The translations under genes and the position numbers were made by a program. The notes beneath the pieces are model-generated. The model saw only the letters and a program-made list of their open reading frames with translations, did not search any database and was not told where the DNA came from. Source: Moorena sp. SIO3I8 (lineage in GTDB: Bacteria > Cyanobacteriota > Cyanobacteriia > Cyanobacteriales > Coleofasciculaceae). From it: DNA of 52,311 nucleotides. Below are positions 34,191 through 43,474 of this stretch, one piece after another; position 1 is the stretch's first letter; each line of letters starts with the position of its first letter. The stretch lies in the NCBI RefSeq assembly GCF_010692325.1, contig NZ_JAAHHW010000043.1, forward strand, positions 1 to 52,311, read 5' to 3'.

Positions 34191-34526
34191 GTGTTAGAAG
34201 CATTCATATTTGCCACAATATTGTGCGGATTTTTCGGCATCATCCTTAAAAAGAACCTGGTTATGAAAATCATCTCTATGGATATCATGAGCACGGGGGT
34301 GATTGCCTATTACGTGTTGGTTGCATCCCGAGATGGTTTATTCACACCCATTCTTTCAAACGTCGAAAATAGGGCTTACGCAGATCCAGTTCCCCAGGCA
34401 GTGATCTTAACAGCGATTGTGATCGGCTTTTCGATTCAAGCCTTAATGCTAGTAGGTGTTATGAAACTGGCACGGGACAATCCCACCCTGGAAAGCAACG
34501 AGATCGAGAAGAATAATACGCCATGA
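34191..34526 (+). CDS. mrpC: Mrp cation/proton antiporter subunit C
   Basis: 111 residues from GTG, three membrane helices, NuoK-like: ATILCGFFGIILKKNLVMKI, then IISMDIMSTGVIAYYV, and DPVPQAVILTAIVIGFSIQA, the conserved DPxPQAxxLTAIVIG motif of MrpC/MnhC. First gene of a seven-gene operon. It overlaps mrpD by 4 bp (ATGA). Acts in the membrane complex that exchanges Na+ for protons. Confidence 0.93.
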   Translation: MLEAFIFATILCGFFGIILKKNLVMKIISMDIMSTGVIAYYVLVASRDGLFTPILSNVENRAYADPVPQAVILTAIVIGFSIQALMLVGVMKLARDNPTLESNEIEKNNTP

Positions 34527-35959
34527 GTACCATTACCATTGCCTGGATTGCCCTACCGCTATTTGTGGGATTCAGCATTTATCTGATCCCCAAACTTGAC
34601 CGATACCTAGCCCTAGGGGTTGCCATGGTTTCGGTTGAATATGGGACACAGCTATTTCTCACAAAATCGCCATTAACCCTACAGCTGCTGGATAGTTTCG
34701 GTGTCACATTACTCGTTGATCAATTAAGCGCCTTTTTTATCTTGACCAATGGGCTAGTAACCGCAGCAGTAATCCTTTACTGTTGGCAAAGTGGTAAAAC
34801 AGCTTTTTTTTATACCCAGACCATTATCTTACATGGCAGTGTCAATGCCGTATTTATCTGTGCAGATTTCATCAGTTTATACGTAGCATTAGAGGTCATC
34901 AGTATTGCTGCGTTTCTGTTGATTGCCTATCCCCGAACCGACCGATCAATTTGGGTAGCCTTGCGCTATCTTTTTGTCAGCAATACAGCCATGCTGTTTT
35001 ATCTAGTTGGCGCGGTTTTAGTCTATCAGGCACATCATTCCTTTGCCTTTGAAGGGTTGCGCGGAGCACCTCCAGAAGCTCTTGCCCTGATCTTTGTGGC
35101 ATTGTTAGTCAAGGGGGGAATATTTGTATCAGGATTGTGGTTACCCTTGACCCACTCCGAATCTGAGAGCCCAGTGTCGGCATTGCTATCGGGAGCTGTG
35201 GTCAAAACGGGAGTCTTTCCACTGTTGCGTTGTGCTCTAATTATCGAGGAACTTGCTCCCATCGTCAGGATATTCGGAGTGGGGACAGCGCTTCTGGGAG
35301 TAGGCTATGCCGTCTTTGAAAAAGATACTAAGCGTATGCTGGCGTTTCATACAATTTCCCAGTTAGGCTTTATCCTTGCCGCACCTGAAGTCGGTGGCTT
35401 TTATGCCCTGACTCACGGCCTGGTGAAAGGGGCACTCTTTTTAATCGCTGGTGTTTTGCCCAGCCGTAACCTCAAGGAACTGCAACATCAGCCGATTAAT
35501 ACCCAAATCTGGATTGCTCTGGCTATCGCTAGCTTCTCAATTTCCGGCTTTCCCTTGTTGTCCGGCTTTGGGGCGAAGGTGTTGACCATGAAGAATCTAG
35601 TGCCCTGGCAAGTTATCGGTATGAATGTTGCAGCCCTAGGAACAGCCATATCCTTTGCGAAATTCATCTTTCTGCCCCATGGGGATAGCAGCCAAGGGAA
35701 GGTAAAGCTCGATTTTTGGTTAGCGATGATACTGTTGCTCGGTGGACTGATTGCTGCCAATGGTGTGTACTACCAGGCATATAACTTTGCCAATATTACT
35801 AAACCTCTGGTAACTATTGGCCTGGGATGGTTGGCATATTTTTTGATTTTCAAACGATCTGTAATCAAGCTGCCCCGTGTGCTTGAGGAATTTGATCATC
35901 TAATTGGGGTGATGAGTCTGATGTTAGTATTACTATTCTGGATGGTGTTTCAACCATGA
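34523..35959 (+). CDS. mrpD: Mrp antiporter subunit D (NuoL/M/N-like)
   Basis: 478 residues with about 14 membrane segments. LFVALL-VKGGIFVSGLWLPLTHSESESPVSALLS is the channel lysine/histidine region of antiporter-like subunits. FEKDTKRMLAFHTISQLGFI is the second conserved region. It is the only large antiporter-like subunit seen in this operon. Overlaps mrpC and mrpE by 4 bp at each end. Confidence 0.92.
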   Translation: MSTITIAWIALPLFVGFSIYLIPKLDRYLALGVAMVSVEYGTQLFLTKSPLTLQLLDSFGVTLLVDQLSAFFILTNGLVTAAVILYCWQSGKTAFFYTQTIILHGSVNAVFICADFISLYVALEVISIAAFLLIAYPRTDRSIWVALRYLFVSNTAMLFYLVGAVLVYQAHHSFAFEGLRGAPPEALALIFVALLVKGGIFVSGLWLPLTHSESESPVSALLSGAVVKTGVFPLLRCALIIEELAPIVRIFGVGTALLGVGYAVFEKDTKRMLAFHTISQLGFILAAPEVGGFYALTHGLVKGALFLIAGVLPSRNLKELQHQPINTQIWIALAIASFSISGFPLLSGFGAKVLTMKNLVPWQVIGMNVAALGTAISFAKFIFLPHGDSSQGKVKLDFWLAMILLLGGLIAANGVYYQAYNFANITKPLVTIGLGWLAYFLIFKRSVIKLPRVLEEFDHLIGVMSLMLVLLFWMVFQP

Positions 35960-36345
35960 TTGGGCATCTAAATCTAATTTTACGACTGGTTATCTGGTTT
36001 TTGCTGACTGCTAATCTAAGTCTGCCAAATATCATCATTGGGATTGCGATCGCATTTTTATTACCAGGACGCCCCAAAACCCCAGAAGCCTTAAAGGATT
36101 GGCTGCGGGTGCTTGGTGAAGTGATAGTAGCGATTCCCCAGGCATATATTGAGGCATTTGAAATCATGCTTCGTCCCCATAAGCACGAAGATGTGATCAT
36201 GGAAGGAGTCAAACCCCAACGGACCCCTGGGCTGATATTCCTAGATATATTCCTGATCACCTTTACACCAAAAACCATTGTGTTGAAATACCACCAAGAT
36301 GGCAGGTACGAAGTACACCGGGTTAGACGGAGGAAACAACGATGA
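35956..36345 (+). CDS. mrpE: Mrp antiporter subunit E
   Basis: 129 residues, two or three N-terminal helices then a soluble domain. RLVIWFLLTANLSLPNIIIG, then VIVAIPQAYIEAFEIMLRPH and RTPGLIFLDIFLITFTPKTI match the MrpE/MnhE family, although the family's usual ending TPGT is modified to FTPKT. Four-base overlaps on both sides. Confidence 0.88.
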   Translation: MIGHLNLILRLVIWFLLTANLSLPNIIIGIAIAFLLPGRPKTPEALKDWLRVLGEVIVAIPQAYIEAFEIMLRPHKHEDVIMEGVKPQRTPGLIFLDIFLITFTPKTIVLKYHQDGRYEVHRVRRRKQR

Positions 36346-36593
36346 CGCTGATCCTGATTGCCATGATTCTGGCTCTGCTCATCCCCATTTATGAGGCTTG
36401 GCAAGATGATGATATTTGGCAAAAAATGTTGGCATTTGCGAGTATTGCCACCAAGACATCCATCATGATCCTGATGGTATCTGTCTTGCGCGATGATTGG
36501 ATGATTGGTGTTGTCGGAGTCATCATCCTGAGTGTGGGGAATGCTGGATTAATGTTACTGGCACACGTAATTAAACGAATGAGTGATGTATGA
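36342..36593 (+). CDS. mrpF: Mrp antiporter subunit F
   Basis: 83 residues, three membrane helices (TLILIAMILALLIPIYEAWQ, then ATKTSIMILMVSVLRDDWMI and GVIILSVGNAGLMLLAHVIK). Size, order and helix pattern fit MrpF, although its sequence is less typical than its neighbours. Overlaps mrpG by 4 bp. Confidence 0.8.
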   Translation: MTLILIAMILALLIPIYEAWQDDDIWQKMLAFASIATKTSIMILMVSVLRDDWMIGVVGVIILSVGNAGLMLLAHVIKRMSDV

Positions 36594-36868
36594 TTAATGC
36601 ACTGAGTTACACTTGCATAGGTGTCGGAATCGTCTTCTGGTTTTGGGGAACCATTCCCCTGATCGGTCACCGATCAGTATTATTCAAGCTGCATAGTCTT
36701 TCAGTGGCAGATACCCTCGGCTCGATGAGTATCATCGTCGGGCTGCTGCTGAAGATACCCAGTGAATGGCCGCTGCTGATTCTCGCCATTATCTCCTTGG
36801 CGATCTGGAATACAGTGCTGGGATATGTGTTGGCTTACTGTTCCAGTAGTGGGGGTGATAATGACTGA
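36590..36868 (+). CDS. mrpG: Mrp antiporter subunit G
   Basis: 92 residues. ALSYTCIGVGIVFWFWGTIP, then KLHSLSVADTLGSMSIIVGL is the MrpG pattern (LHxxSxADTLGxxxxxxG). It ends with an 8-bp overlap with the next gene (ATGACTGA). Confidence 0.9.
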   Translation: MINALSYTCIGVGIVFWFWGTIPLIGHRSVLFKLHSLSVADTLGSMSIIVGLLLKIPSEWPLLILAIISLAIWNTVLGYVLAYCSSSGGDND

Positions 36869-37532
36869 TAACTATATCTATGTCATAACCGCTCTGCTGC
36901 CTTTGTCCGCGTGCATGCTGGTATTTCAGGTCAATCCATACCATGCTCTGGTGATCCGAGGCATACTGGGAGCGGTGGCGGCTTTGGTCTATGCTCTGTT
37001 TGGGGCAGCCGATGTGGCTTTAACCGAAGCGTTGGTGGGTACAATGCTAGCGATTACCCTCTATGCGGTTGCGGTGCGTTCATCCTTAACCATGCGTCTT
37101 GGAGTGATCCAAGACTGGGAAGTTGAGGCAGATGGAGAGTCTTTACCAGAGGGCAAGACCAAACCGGATTTTGGGGAACTGATGGATGACTTACGCACAA
37201 TCCTGAGCAAACACTATATGCGCCTTGAGCTGGTAAGCTACCCAGATAGGCAGAGCTTACAACGGGCGCTGTTGGAAAAAGAAGTCCATGCTACCTGTGC
37301 CCAAGATGAGGGATTGTTCTTTGAGCCGGACCAGAGGGGATTAGCTCTAGGAGCTACCCAGAAGGCATCACCACAGGATGAGCAAGACCAGGTAGCGCAA
37401 GAGAATGAAACCCTACTTTATCACACCCAGACCAGGGTTCAACGCCTCTATGAAATCATGCAAAGTGAACTTTCATTATCGGCGACAAGCTTGACTTATC
37501 TAAATGTACCAGAGGCAGGGGGAGATCATTAG
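36861..37532 (+). CDS. MrpA C-terminal-like (DUF4040) subunit with soluble extension
   Basis: 223 residues from ATG 36861; an upstream in-frame ATG at 36825 lies inside mrpG and is unlikely. Residues 1-80: hydrophobic DUF4040 region (NPYHALVIRGILGAVAALVY … GAADVALTEALVGTMLAITL), as in the C-terminal part of MrpA. Residues about 90-223 are hydrophilic, with DFGELMDDLRTILSKHYMRL and an acidic Gln/Glu-rich stretch, not present in canonical MrpA. The long NuoL-like half of MrpA is absent from this operon, as in other cyanobacterial CDEFGAB-type operons. Confidence 0.8.
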   Translation: MTDNYIYVITALLPLSACMLVFQVNPYHALVIRGILGAVAALVYALFGAADVALTEALVGTMLAITLYAVAVRSSLTMRLGVIQDWEVEADGESLPEGKTKPDFGELMDDLRTILSKHYMRLELVSYPDRQSLQRALLEKEVHATCAQDEGLFFEPDQRGLALGATQKASPQDEQDQVAQENETLLYHTQTRVQRLYEIMQSELSLSATSLTYLNVPEAGGDH

Positions 37533-38195
37533 ATGAAATGGATTTACATTGCAGCAGGGATAGCGCTGTACGTCAAATTTATGGTTTTGCCCAATCCGGC
37601 GGCAGACTTATCAGATCTGTCTATCGTCGAATCCGTTGTAGAAGATAGTGGGGTGCCCAATGCGGTTTCGGGTATCATTTTCCGGAATCGGCTCTATGAC
37701 ACCATCTTTGAAGTGGTGGTATTTACGATCGCGATCATGGGAGCTAAATTTCTACTGGCTGATGAAAAGCCGTTCTGCACGATCTATCAATTTACCGATA
37801 AACCATCGATTGTTCTAGCCCGTCTGGGAGCGACGATTGCTGCGTTGGTAGGTATCGAGCTGGCGATTCGGGGGCATCTGAGTCCAGGAGGTGGCTTTGC
37901 GGCTGGGGTAGCGGGGGGAACCGCAATCGGTCTGGTTGCCATTACCTCATCATTCCAGTGGATGCAGGCAGTCTACAAGCGTTGGCAAGCTGCTAGGTGG
38001 GAAAAGGTTTCAGTTCTGATTTTTATTGTACTGGCAGTTATAACGTTGACGGGAGTAGAATTACCCCACGGGGAGTTGCAGACACTTGTCAGCGCTGCCG
38101 TCATCCCCATACTCAATATCCTGGTTGCAGTAAAAGTTGCTTTGGGTTCGTGGGCAGTTATTTTGGTTTTCATTCATCATCGGGGATTGCTGTGA
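37533..38195 (+). CDS. mrpB: Mrp antiporter subunit B (MnhB domain)
   Basis: 220 residues, six helices. RGHLSPGGGFAAGVAGGTAI is the MnhB hallmark (GHxxPGGGFxxG). The first half (VVEDSGVPNAVSGIIFRNRL YDTIFEVVVFTIAIMG) corresponds to the MrpA C-terminal region found fused to MnhB in group-3 operons. It starts directly after the previous stop. Last gene; no clear terminator. Confidence 0.9.
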   Translation: MKWIYIAAGIALYVKFMVLPNPAADLSDLSIVESVVEDSGVPNAVSGIIFRNRLYDTIFEVVVFTIAIMGAKFLLADEKPFCTIYQFTDKPSIVLARLGATIAALVGIELAIRGHLSPGGGFAAGVAGGTAIGLVAITSSFQWMQAVYKRWQAARWEKVSVLIFIVLAVITLTGVELPHGELQTLVSAAVIPILNILVAVKVALGSWAVILVFIHHRGLL

Positions 38196-38591
38196 TCGAT
38201 TACAGCGGTTTTCAATTCAGGGAACAGGGAACAGCGGATCTGGGAACAGCGGATCTGGGAACAGAACAAAAATCCTGTGTACCTTATAGTTATGAAAAAC
38301 GCTGTATTTTTACCTACAGCCCATTCGCCCACACCCAGTAAGCCTAAGAATGCTGCTTGTGATATCCTCTGCAGAACTACTATGGTATAGCGGTTTTAAA
38401 GCTAGTAAGGTTCAATAAAGATGATACCTCAGATAATTCTAATCTAGCCTTTTTTATTCTAATGAGGTACATCTTATTTTTTACATTTTGCCTATTTACT
38501 ATTATCTCTTCCCTTTTACCTTTTACCTATTCCCTGTTCCCTAAAAAAATATTTGTACCTCACCTAATTAAAAACCGCTATACATATCATC
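38196..38591. other. Non-coding region with inverted-repeat element
   Basis: GGGAACAGCGGATCT repeats at 38221-38262, then an element at 38386-38582 bounded by TATAGCGGTTTTAA and TTAAAAACCGCTATA. Inside it are ATGAGGTACA and short TTTACCTATTCCCTGTTCCC heptamer remnants. The element ends 9 bp before the next ATG. Confidence 0.7.
38386..38582. mobile_element. TIR-bounded repeat element, copy 1 (TATAGCGGTTTT … AAAACCGCTATA)
   Basis: Terminal inverted repeats of about 13-15 bp, an internal ATGAGGTACA box, and a heptamer-type TTCCCTG stretch. Relatives lie at 41605-41785, 43665-43836 and 48695-48815. Confidence 0.65.
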
Positions 38592-40253
38592 ATGGTTAAC
38601 ACAGACACGACCTTAGAAGAAGATACGAGCCTAACTGTAGAAAGTCGAATCTCGCAAGTTACCGTCTACTCCAACCAGGCAAGGGTGACGCGGCGCACTA
38701 AGGTCTCACTGACTGGGCAAGAGCAAGAACTGGTAATCCCTCGGCTACCGATGACCATCGAAACTGAGTCGGTGCGAGCAACAGGGACTGGTACAGGGGT
38801 TGTGCGATTATTGGGAGTACGGACAGAAAAAGTCTTTGACTCTGAACCAGTGGGGGAACAAGTTGCTCAAGTGAGTGGGCAAATCAAAGAGTTAGAAAAA
38901 CAAAAACGTCACCTCCAAGACCAGCAGGCGTCAAAGGAGCTAGCACAGAATTTTGTCAAGGCTTTGACTGATAAAGCTGTCCAACATTTTTCCCGCAGTA
39001 TTGCCCAACAACAGATTGGCTTGCAGGAAACAGGTGAATTTCTGAACTTTCTGGAGCAGCGTTACCATGCAGATGCGAGCGCGATCGCTCAACAAGAAGA
39101 ACAACAGCAAGAGTTAGAAAAGCAATTAAATGCTCTGAAAGCTAAGCTACAACAGTTGAAAACTCCCCGTCCCCAGGAGAGTTTGAGCATTATTGTCACC
39201 TTAGCAGCAGAGGGGGCGGTGGATTTTGACCTAGAAGTATCCTATGTAGTGAATCGTGCCAGTTGGATACCACTTTACGACTTGCGCACCAACAGCAGTA
39301 GCGATCGCATAAATCTGAGCTACCTTGCACAAGTCAAACAAAGCACTGGGGAAGATTGGTCCAACGTTAGCCTTACTCTTTCCACTGCTAAGCCTGGACT
39401 GGGAACCCTACCCCCTAAGCTGGAACCATGGTACATTCAGGCACTAGACCAACAACCTATCCGAGCTTTGCGAAGGCTAAAGAGTAGGGCAATGTCTAAC
39501 TCAATGTCAGAATTATCTCCAGATCAAGACTATGAGGATGAGTCGGAAGCATTGAAAACTCGTAGTGCTCCCCAAGCCATGTTAGCAACAGCAAAAGTTG
39601 CTGCCCAAACAGTGGTAGCAGTAGTATCGACAGAAGGAGGTGTGGTTACCTTTGAGTTAGATGGTAACAGCAATATTCCCAGTGATGGTTCCCCTCACAA
39701 AGTGACTATTTTTAGTGATGAATATCCTAGCAATCCTGAGTATCTTGCCATTCCTCGGCTAGTTAGTTTCGCCTACCTACAAACTGTTGTTACCAATCCG
39801 ACTACTGGTGCAACCTTGTTACCAGGCAAAGCGAATATCTTTCGTGATCAAACCTTTGTTGGTACAACTAAGTTGGAGAATATTTCACCAGGACAAGAAT
39901 TCAGGCTGAACTTAGGCATAGATGAGGGAGTGAAAATTGAGCGGGATTTAGTGGAGCGTCAAGTTGATAAGAAATTAATTGGCAATCAGCGCCGCACGAC
40001 TTATGCCTATCGACTGGTAATTACTAATTTGCAGAGTGTGCAAAAGACTTTGGTAGTAAAAGAACAGTTGCCAGTGAGCCGTGATGAGAGAATCAAAGTG
40101 CGGCTGACTCAGACTAATCCCAAAATACAGACCGGTGAGATGGGATTGCTTGAATGGAAAATTGATTTATCACCCCAGGATAAGCAAGAGCTATATTATC
40201 AGTTTATCATTGAGCATTCCCCTGAGTTGAAAGTGATTGGTTTGGATATTTAG
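38592..40253 (+). CDS. MuiA-like (DUF4139/DUF4140) protein
   Basis: 553 residues. The N-terminal DUF4140 part has SRISQVTVYSNQARVTRRTK. A coiled-coil stretch of about 170 residues follows (EKQKRHLQDQQASKELAQNF). The C-terminal DUF4139 part has YVVNRASWIPLYDLRTNSSS, AQVKQSTGEDWSNVSLTLST and LLEWKIDLSPQDKQELYYQF. This is the 'mucoidy inhibitor A' family. Its biochemical activity is not known. No signal peptide. Start ATG lies 9 bp after an inserted element; no Shine-Dalgarno sequence is visible. Confidence 0.88.
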   Translation: MVNTDTTLEEDTSLTVESRISQVTVYSNQARVTRRTKVSLTGQEQELVIPRLPMTIETESVRATGTGTGVVRLLGVRTEKVFDSEPVGEQVAQVSGQIKELEKQKRHLQDQQASKELAQNFVKALTDKAVQHFSRSIAQQQIGLQETGEFLNFLEQRYHADASAIAQQEEQQQELEKQLNALKAKLQQLKTPRPQESLSIIVTLAAEGAVDFDLEVSYVVNRASWIPLYDLRTNSSSDRINLSYLAQVKQSTGEDWSNVSLTLSTAKPGLGTLPPKLEPWYIQALDQQPIRALRRLKSRAMSNSMSELSPDQDYEDESEALKTRSAPQAMLATAKVAAQTVVAVVSTEGGVVTFELDGNSNIPSDGSPHKVTIFSDEYPSNPEYLAIPRLVSFAYLQTVVTNPTTGATLLPGKANIFRDQTFVGTTKLENISPGQEFRLNLGIDEGVKIERDLVERQVDKKLIGNQRRTTYAYRLVITNLQSVQKTLVVKEQLPVSRDERIKVRLTQTNPKIQTGEMGLLEWKIDLSPQDKQELYYQFIIEHSPELKVIGLDI

Positions 40254-40574
40254 GGCTCTACCGTACTTGTTATGCTAAATAAACAGTTTGTAAGAGGGAA
40301 CAGGGAACAGCGGATCTGGGAACAGGGAACAGTGGGAAGAGGCTGTCTTCAGAATTTTTGTTAGTTGAACATCCTCATTTTCCTGTCTTGATGATTTTTA
40401 ACGACAATAATGGTAAATTTTCTTATACTCCACACCCCACACCCCACACCCCAAACCCCACACCTGAGGTCTTTGTTAAAAACCTACCCTTATCAGCTAC
40501 TCCCTACTCCCTACTCCCTACTCCCTACTCCCTACTCCCTGTTCCCTGTTCCCTATTCCCTGTTCCCTTTGCTG
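40254..40574. repeat. Non-coding region with GGGAACAG and CTCCCTA/TTCCCTG heptamers
   Basis: GGGAACAGCGGATCTGGGAA near 40296, CACACCCCA repeats at 40430-40465, and CTACTCC/CTGTTCC arrays at 40498-40569 that end 5 bp before the DUF29 ATG. A longer open frame through these repeats is an artefact. Confidence 0.75.
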
Positions 40575-41024
40575 ATGAAATCTCAGATACGTGACTTAAA
40601 ACAACTTTATGAAACTGAGTACGATCAGTGGTTAACTGAAACAGTTAAGCTACTGAAAAATCGTCAATTAGAAGAATTAGATTATGACAACTTAATCGAG
40701 GAATTAGAAGCCTTGGGACGCAGCGAACGAAATGCTGTTAAAAGTTTACTATTGCAGATAATCATTCATCTAATGCTTTTCCAATTTTGGGAAGCTGAAA
40801 AGGTTAGAAATGCTAATCACTGGGCGGGGGAAATTATTACGTTTCGGGTTCAACTAGAGGATAAACTGACCACTAATTTACGAAATTACTTAGCTGATGA
40901 ATTACCCAAAATATACCAAAACGCTTTATTGATTGTCCAGAAGAAAACTCAGCTTAAGTCTCTACCTGAACAATGTCCTTATTCCTTGGGAGAATTACTG
41001 GATAAGGATTGGTTTCCAAATTGA
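40575..41024 (+). CDS. DUF29 family protein
   Basis: 149 residues from ATG 40575. LKQLYETEYDQWLTETVKLL, ELDYDNLIEELEALGRSERN and AVKSLLLQIIIHLMLFQFWE followed by the YPxxLGELLDxDWFP-type C-terminus (CPYSLGELLDKDWFPN) are classical DUF29. Widespread in cyanobacteria and often close to repeats; function unknown. The frame stays open upstream for 55 codons, but only through tandem repeats. Confidence 0.9.
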   Translation: MKSQIRDLKQLYETEYDQWLTETVKLLKNRQLEELDYDNLIEELEALGRSERNAVKSLLLQIIIHLMLFQFWEAEKVRNANHWAGEIITFRVQLEDKLTTNLRNYLADELPKIYQNALLIVQKKTQLKSLPEQCPYSLGELLDKDWFPN

Positions 41025-41273
41025 TCTAGCATTTTTATTTGAGATGTAAACATAAAATTGATAAAAGAAGGGAACAGGGAACAGCTGATCTGGGAACAGG
41101 GAAGATTGTTAAGATATCCGAGGAGTTTTTGGTGTTTTGATAAAGCGATGCAGAGGTGCGACCCGTGGCGAATTTAATTACGGGTCAAGCGCACCTAAGC
41201 GGTCTTGGGGGTTCCCCCCACTCGCGCTTTGCATCAAGACACAGGATTGGTTTTCATGAGCTATTTAGAAATG
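41025..41273. repeat. Non-coding, interspersed repeats
   Basis: GGGAACAGGGAACAGCTGAT, a GCGATGCAGAGGTGCGACCC … GTCAAGCGCACCTAAGCGGT element, and CACTCGCGCTTTGCATCAAG at 41221, shared with 28275. No gene seen. Confidence 0.6.
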
Positions 41274-41492
41274 CTATAGCAGTTTCCAATCTTGTTCCTC
41301 AACGACGGAAGTGACCAAATCCCCCAAAGTTCTACCTTTACCCGCAATCGACGCAGGGGGAGTCCGGCGCAATACTTTTGGTTCAGTATCGGAAAGAATC
41401 GTCACAATTACACGAGCTTTGGATACTTTGGGTGCATCTGTTAACCATTGAACTTGACCATTTTCGATAATGGCTTCATAGCTTTTAAGCAT
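41274..41492 (-). CDS. Orphan antitoxin-like small protein
   Basis: 72 residues: YEAIIENGQVQWLTDAPKVS KARVIVTILSD. This resembles the small cyanobacterial antitoxin proteins of the AbrB/VapB-like kind with a short beta N-terminus (YxAxxENGxIxWxxxxP). The C-terminus has an RTLGDLVTSVVEEQDWKLL helix that would bind a toxin. No toxin gene is visible beside it within 500 bp on either side. Confidence 0.6.
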   Translation of the reverse strand: MLKSYEAIIENGQVQWLTDAPKVSKARVIVTILSDTEPKVLRRTPPASIAGKGRTLGDLVTSVVEEQDWKLL

Positions 41493-42091
41493 TGGTATTT
41501 CCTACTTTAAACGCTAATGTTGGATGGGAATACAAAGCATTTCTCCATCTCCAAAATTAGCATGAAAAATACTCGGGAGGAGCAATTGCAAGGATTGCCC
41601 AAACTATAGCGTTTTCTATTCTAATGAGGTACACAAGATTTTTTCCCTCTTCCCTAACTTCCCCTCCTGGGAGGGGTTAGGGGTGGGTTCCCTGCTCCGC
41701 TGTTCCCTGCTCCGCTGTTCCCTGCTCCGCTGTTCCCTGCTCCGAAGTCCCTATTCCCTGTTCCCTAAAACCAAGGTACCCCATCGGGTACTGCTAAAGT
41801 CTGACTGAGGAGGCAGACTAGGAGTAGTAATTTTGAAGGGAGTATACCATTAGTGAGATTTCAGGCAACTTTCTGCGCAGCTACTGCATCATATACCATC
41901 AGGATTAGGAATAATGTTACGTTTTGTTGCAGTGAAGGGAAAATGTCAATTTCATAATGTGTAGCTATTAAGTCGATAAATTATATAGAGGCTGTATATC
42001 CTATAGAGCCTCAAGTTGTCAGCTATGTCGATCTGGCAGATATCGGGGTGCAATCTGAGAACAGTCAATTCGTCTACCGGGGGGAATTTTA
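41493..42091. other. Non-coding region with TIR-like element
   Basis: A TATAGCGTTTTCT … ATGAGGTACACAAG element at about 41605-41785 with CTGCTCCGCTGTTCC units inside. After that, AT-rich unique sequence that should hold the promoter of the 42092 gene, with GGGGGGAAT as a likely ribosome-binding site at 42079. Confidence 0.55.
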
Positions 42092-43474
42092 ATGACAGTC
42101 AATTTCGGCAGATTTTTTCGGGTCTGTAATCCTAGTAAAACCCTGAATCTGGGCAAGGCTGAAGACCAACAATATTACATTGATTTTTCCAAGGTGCGGG
42201 GCAGCAATATTATTCGAGAACTCAGACGCACCATTACCTTCTCAGAAGACGAACCCACCTGTCAGTTGTTTACGGGACACATGGGCTGTGGCAAGTCTAC
42301 CGAGTTATCGCGATTGAAAAGGAAATTAGAAGAACAGGGATTTCATGTCGTTTATTTTGAGTCCTCTAATGACTTGGACCTGGCCGATGTAGAGATCAGT
42401 GATATTTTGCTGACCATTGCTCGTCAGGTGATTCAAAGTCTGGAGGAAGCTAAAATTAGACTCCAACCCACCCGCTTCCAAGGGTTAGTGCAAGGGGCGG
42501 CTAAGTTGTTAAACTCCGAGGTGACCGGGTTGAAATTCAAAGTTCCTGAGTTTCAGGCCGGTGGTGTAGGGGTTAACATACCTGATGAGATTGGCATCAG
42601 CTCAGAAGAGGGGGAGTATTCCCTAGCCTTTGGGATTGGAGAAATTACTACGAAAGCTAAGAATTCTAAGGACATTCGCTCCCTATTGCGACAACATCTA
42701 GAGCCACGGGTCAACAATATTTTAGAAGCAATTAATACAGAACTGATTGAACCAGCTCAACAGCAGCTGCAACAGCAGGGTAAAGCTGGACTAGTGGTGA
42801 TTGTGGATAATCTTGACCGGATCCATAATAAACCTAAGTCAGGGCAACGGAATCAGCCAGAATATTTGTTTGTAGACCAGGGGGAGTATCTTAATCAACT
42901 CAAATGCCATGTGGTCTACACCATTCCCTTGATTTTGGCATTTTCCAATGACCAAGAAAACCTCAGGAATCGCTTTGGTTCTGAGTACCTACTGTTACCG
43001 ATGGTACAGGTAAAAGAACCAGATGGTAGTCCCAGTGATGCCGGAATTGCTTTGCTGCGACAGATGATCTTAGCCAGAGCATTCCCAGATGTGGAGCTAG
43101 AGCAACGGCTCAGTTTAATTACAAAAGTGTTTGATAGCCCACAGACATTGGATCGGCTATGTCTAGTCAGTGGGGGTCATGTCAGGAACTTGCTGGTGCT
43201 GCTCCGTAACTGCCTCAGCAAAGATGAGCTGCCTTTATCTCGTAACTTGGTAGAAAGGGTGATTAGTCAGCGTCGCAATGAATTGAGCAGGGCAATTACA
43301 CCGGATGAGTGGAAATTGCTCAGACATGTGGCTGAACACAAAACTGTCAGGGGTGAGGAGGAATACCAAATCCTGTTGAAGAGTTTGTTTGTGTTTGAGT
43401 ATTGTAATGGTCAGGGATGCTGGTATGATATCAATCCGGTGTTAGCTGATGCCAAGGAGTTGAATGGAAACTAG
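42092..43474 (+). CDS. P-loop ATPase of unknown function
   Basis: 460 residues. Walker A GHMGCGKST at 62-70 in CQLFTGHMGCGKSTELSRLK, Walker B GLVVIVDNLDRI, arginine-rich sensor region (FSNDQENLRNRFGSEY) and a C-terminal winged-helix-like end. It looks like a STAND/AAA-type single ATPase domain. A ribosome-binding site GGGGGGAAT lies about 8 bp before the ATG. The next gene (43839) is a large STAND protein on the same strand, so the two may act together; this is inferred from position only. Confidence 0.75.
   Translation: MTVNFGRFFRVCNPSKTLNLGKAEDQQYYIDFSKVRGSNIIRELRRTITFSEDEPTCQLFTGHMGCGKSTELSRLKRKLEEQGFHVVYFESSNDLDLADVEISDILLTIARQVIQSLEEAKIRLQPTRFQGLVQGAAKLLNSEVTGLKFKVPEFQAGGVGVNIPDEIGISSEEGEYSLAFGIGEITTKAKNSKDIRSLLRQHLEPRVNNILEAINTELIEPAQQQLQQQGKAGLVVIVDNLDRIHNKPKSGQRNQPEYLFVDQGEYLNQLKCHVVYTIPLILAFSNDQENLRNRFGSEYLLLPMVQVKEPDGSPSDAGIALLRQMILARAFPDVELEQRLSLITKVFDSPQTLDRLCLVSGGHVRNLLVLLRNCLSKDELPLSRNLVERVISQRRNELSRAITPDEWKLLRHVAEHKTVRGEEEYQILLKSLFVFEYCNGQGCWYDINPVLADAKELNGN

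Noticed and set aside
40358-40594. Small frame coding PHPTPHTPNPTPE and YSLLPTPYSLLP-type peptide
   Set aside because: Translation of CACACCCCA and CTACTCC repeats overlapping the DUF29 start region.
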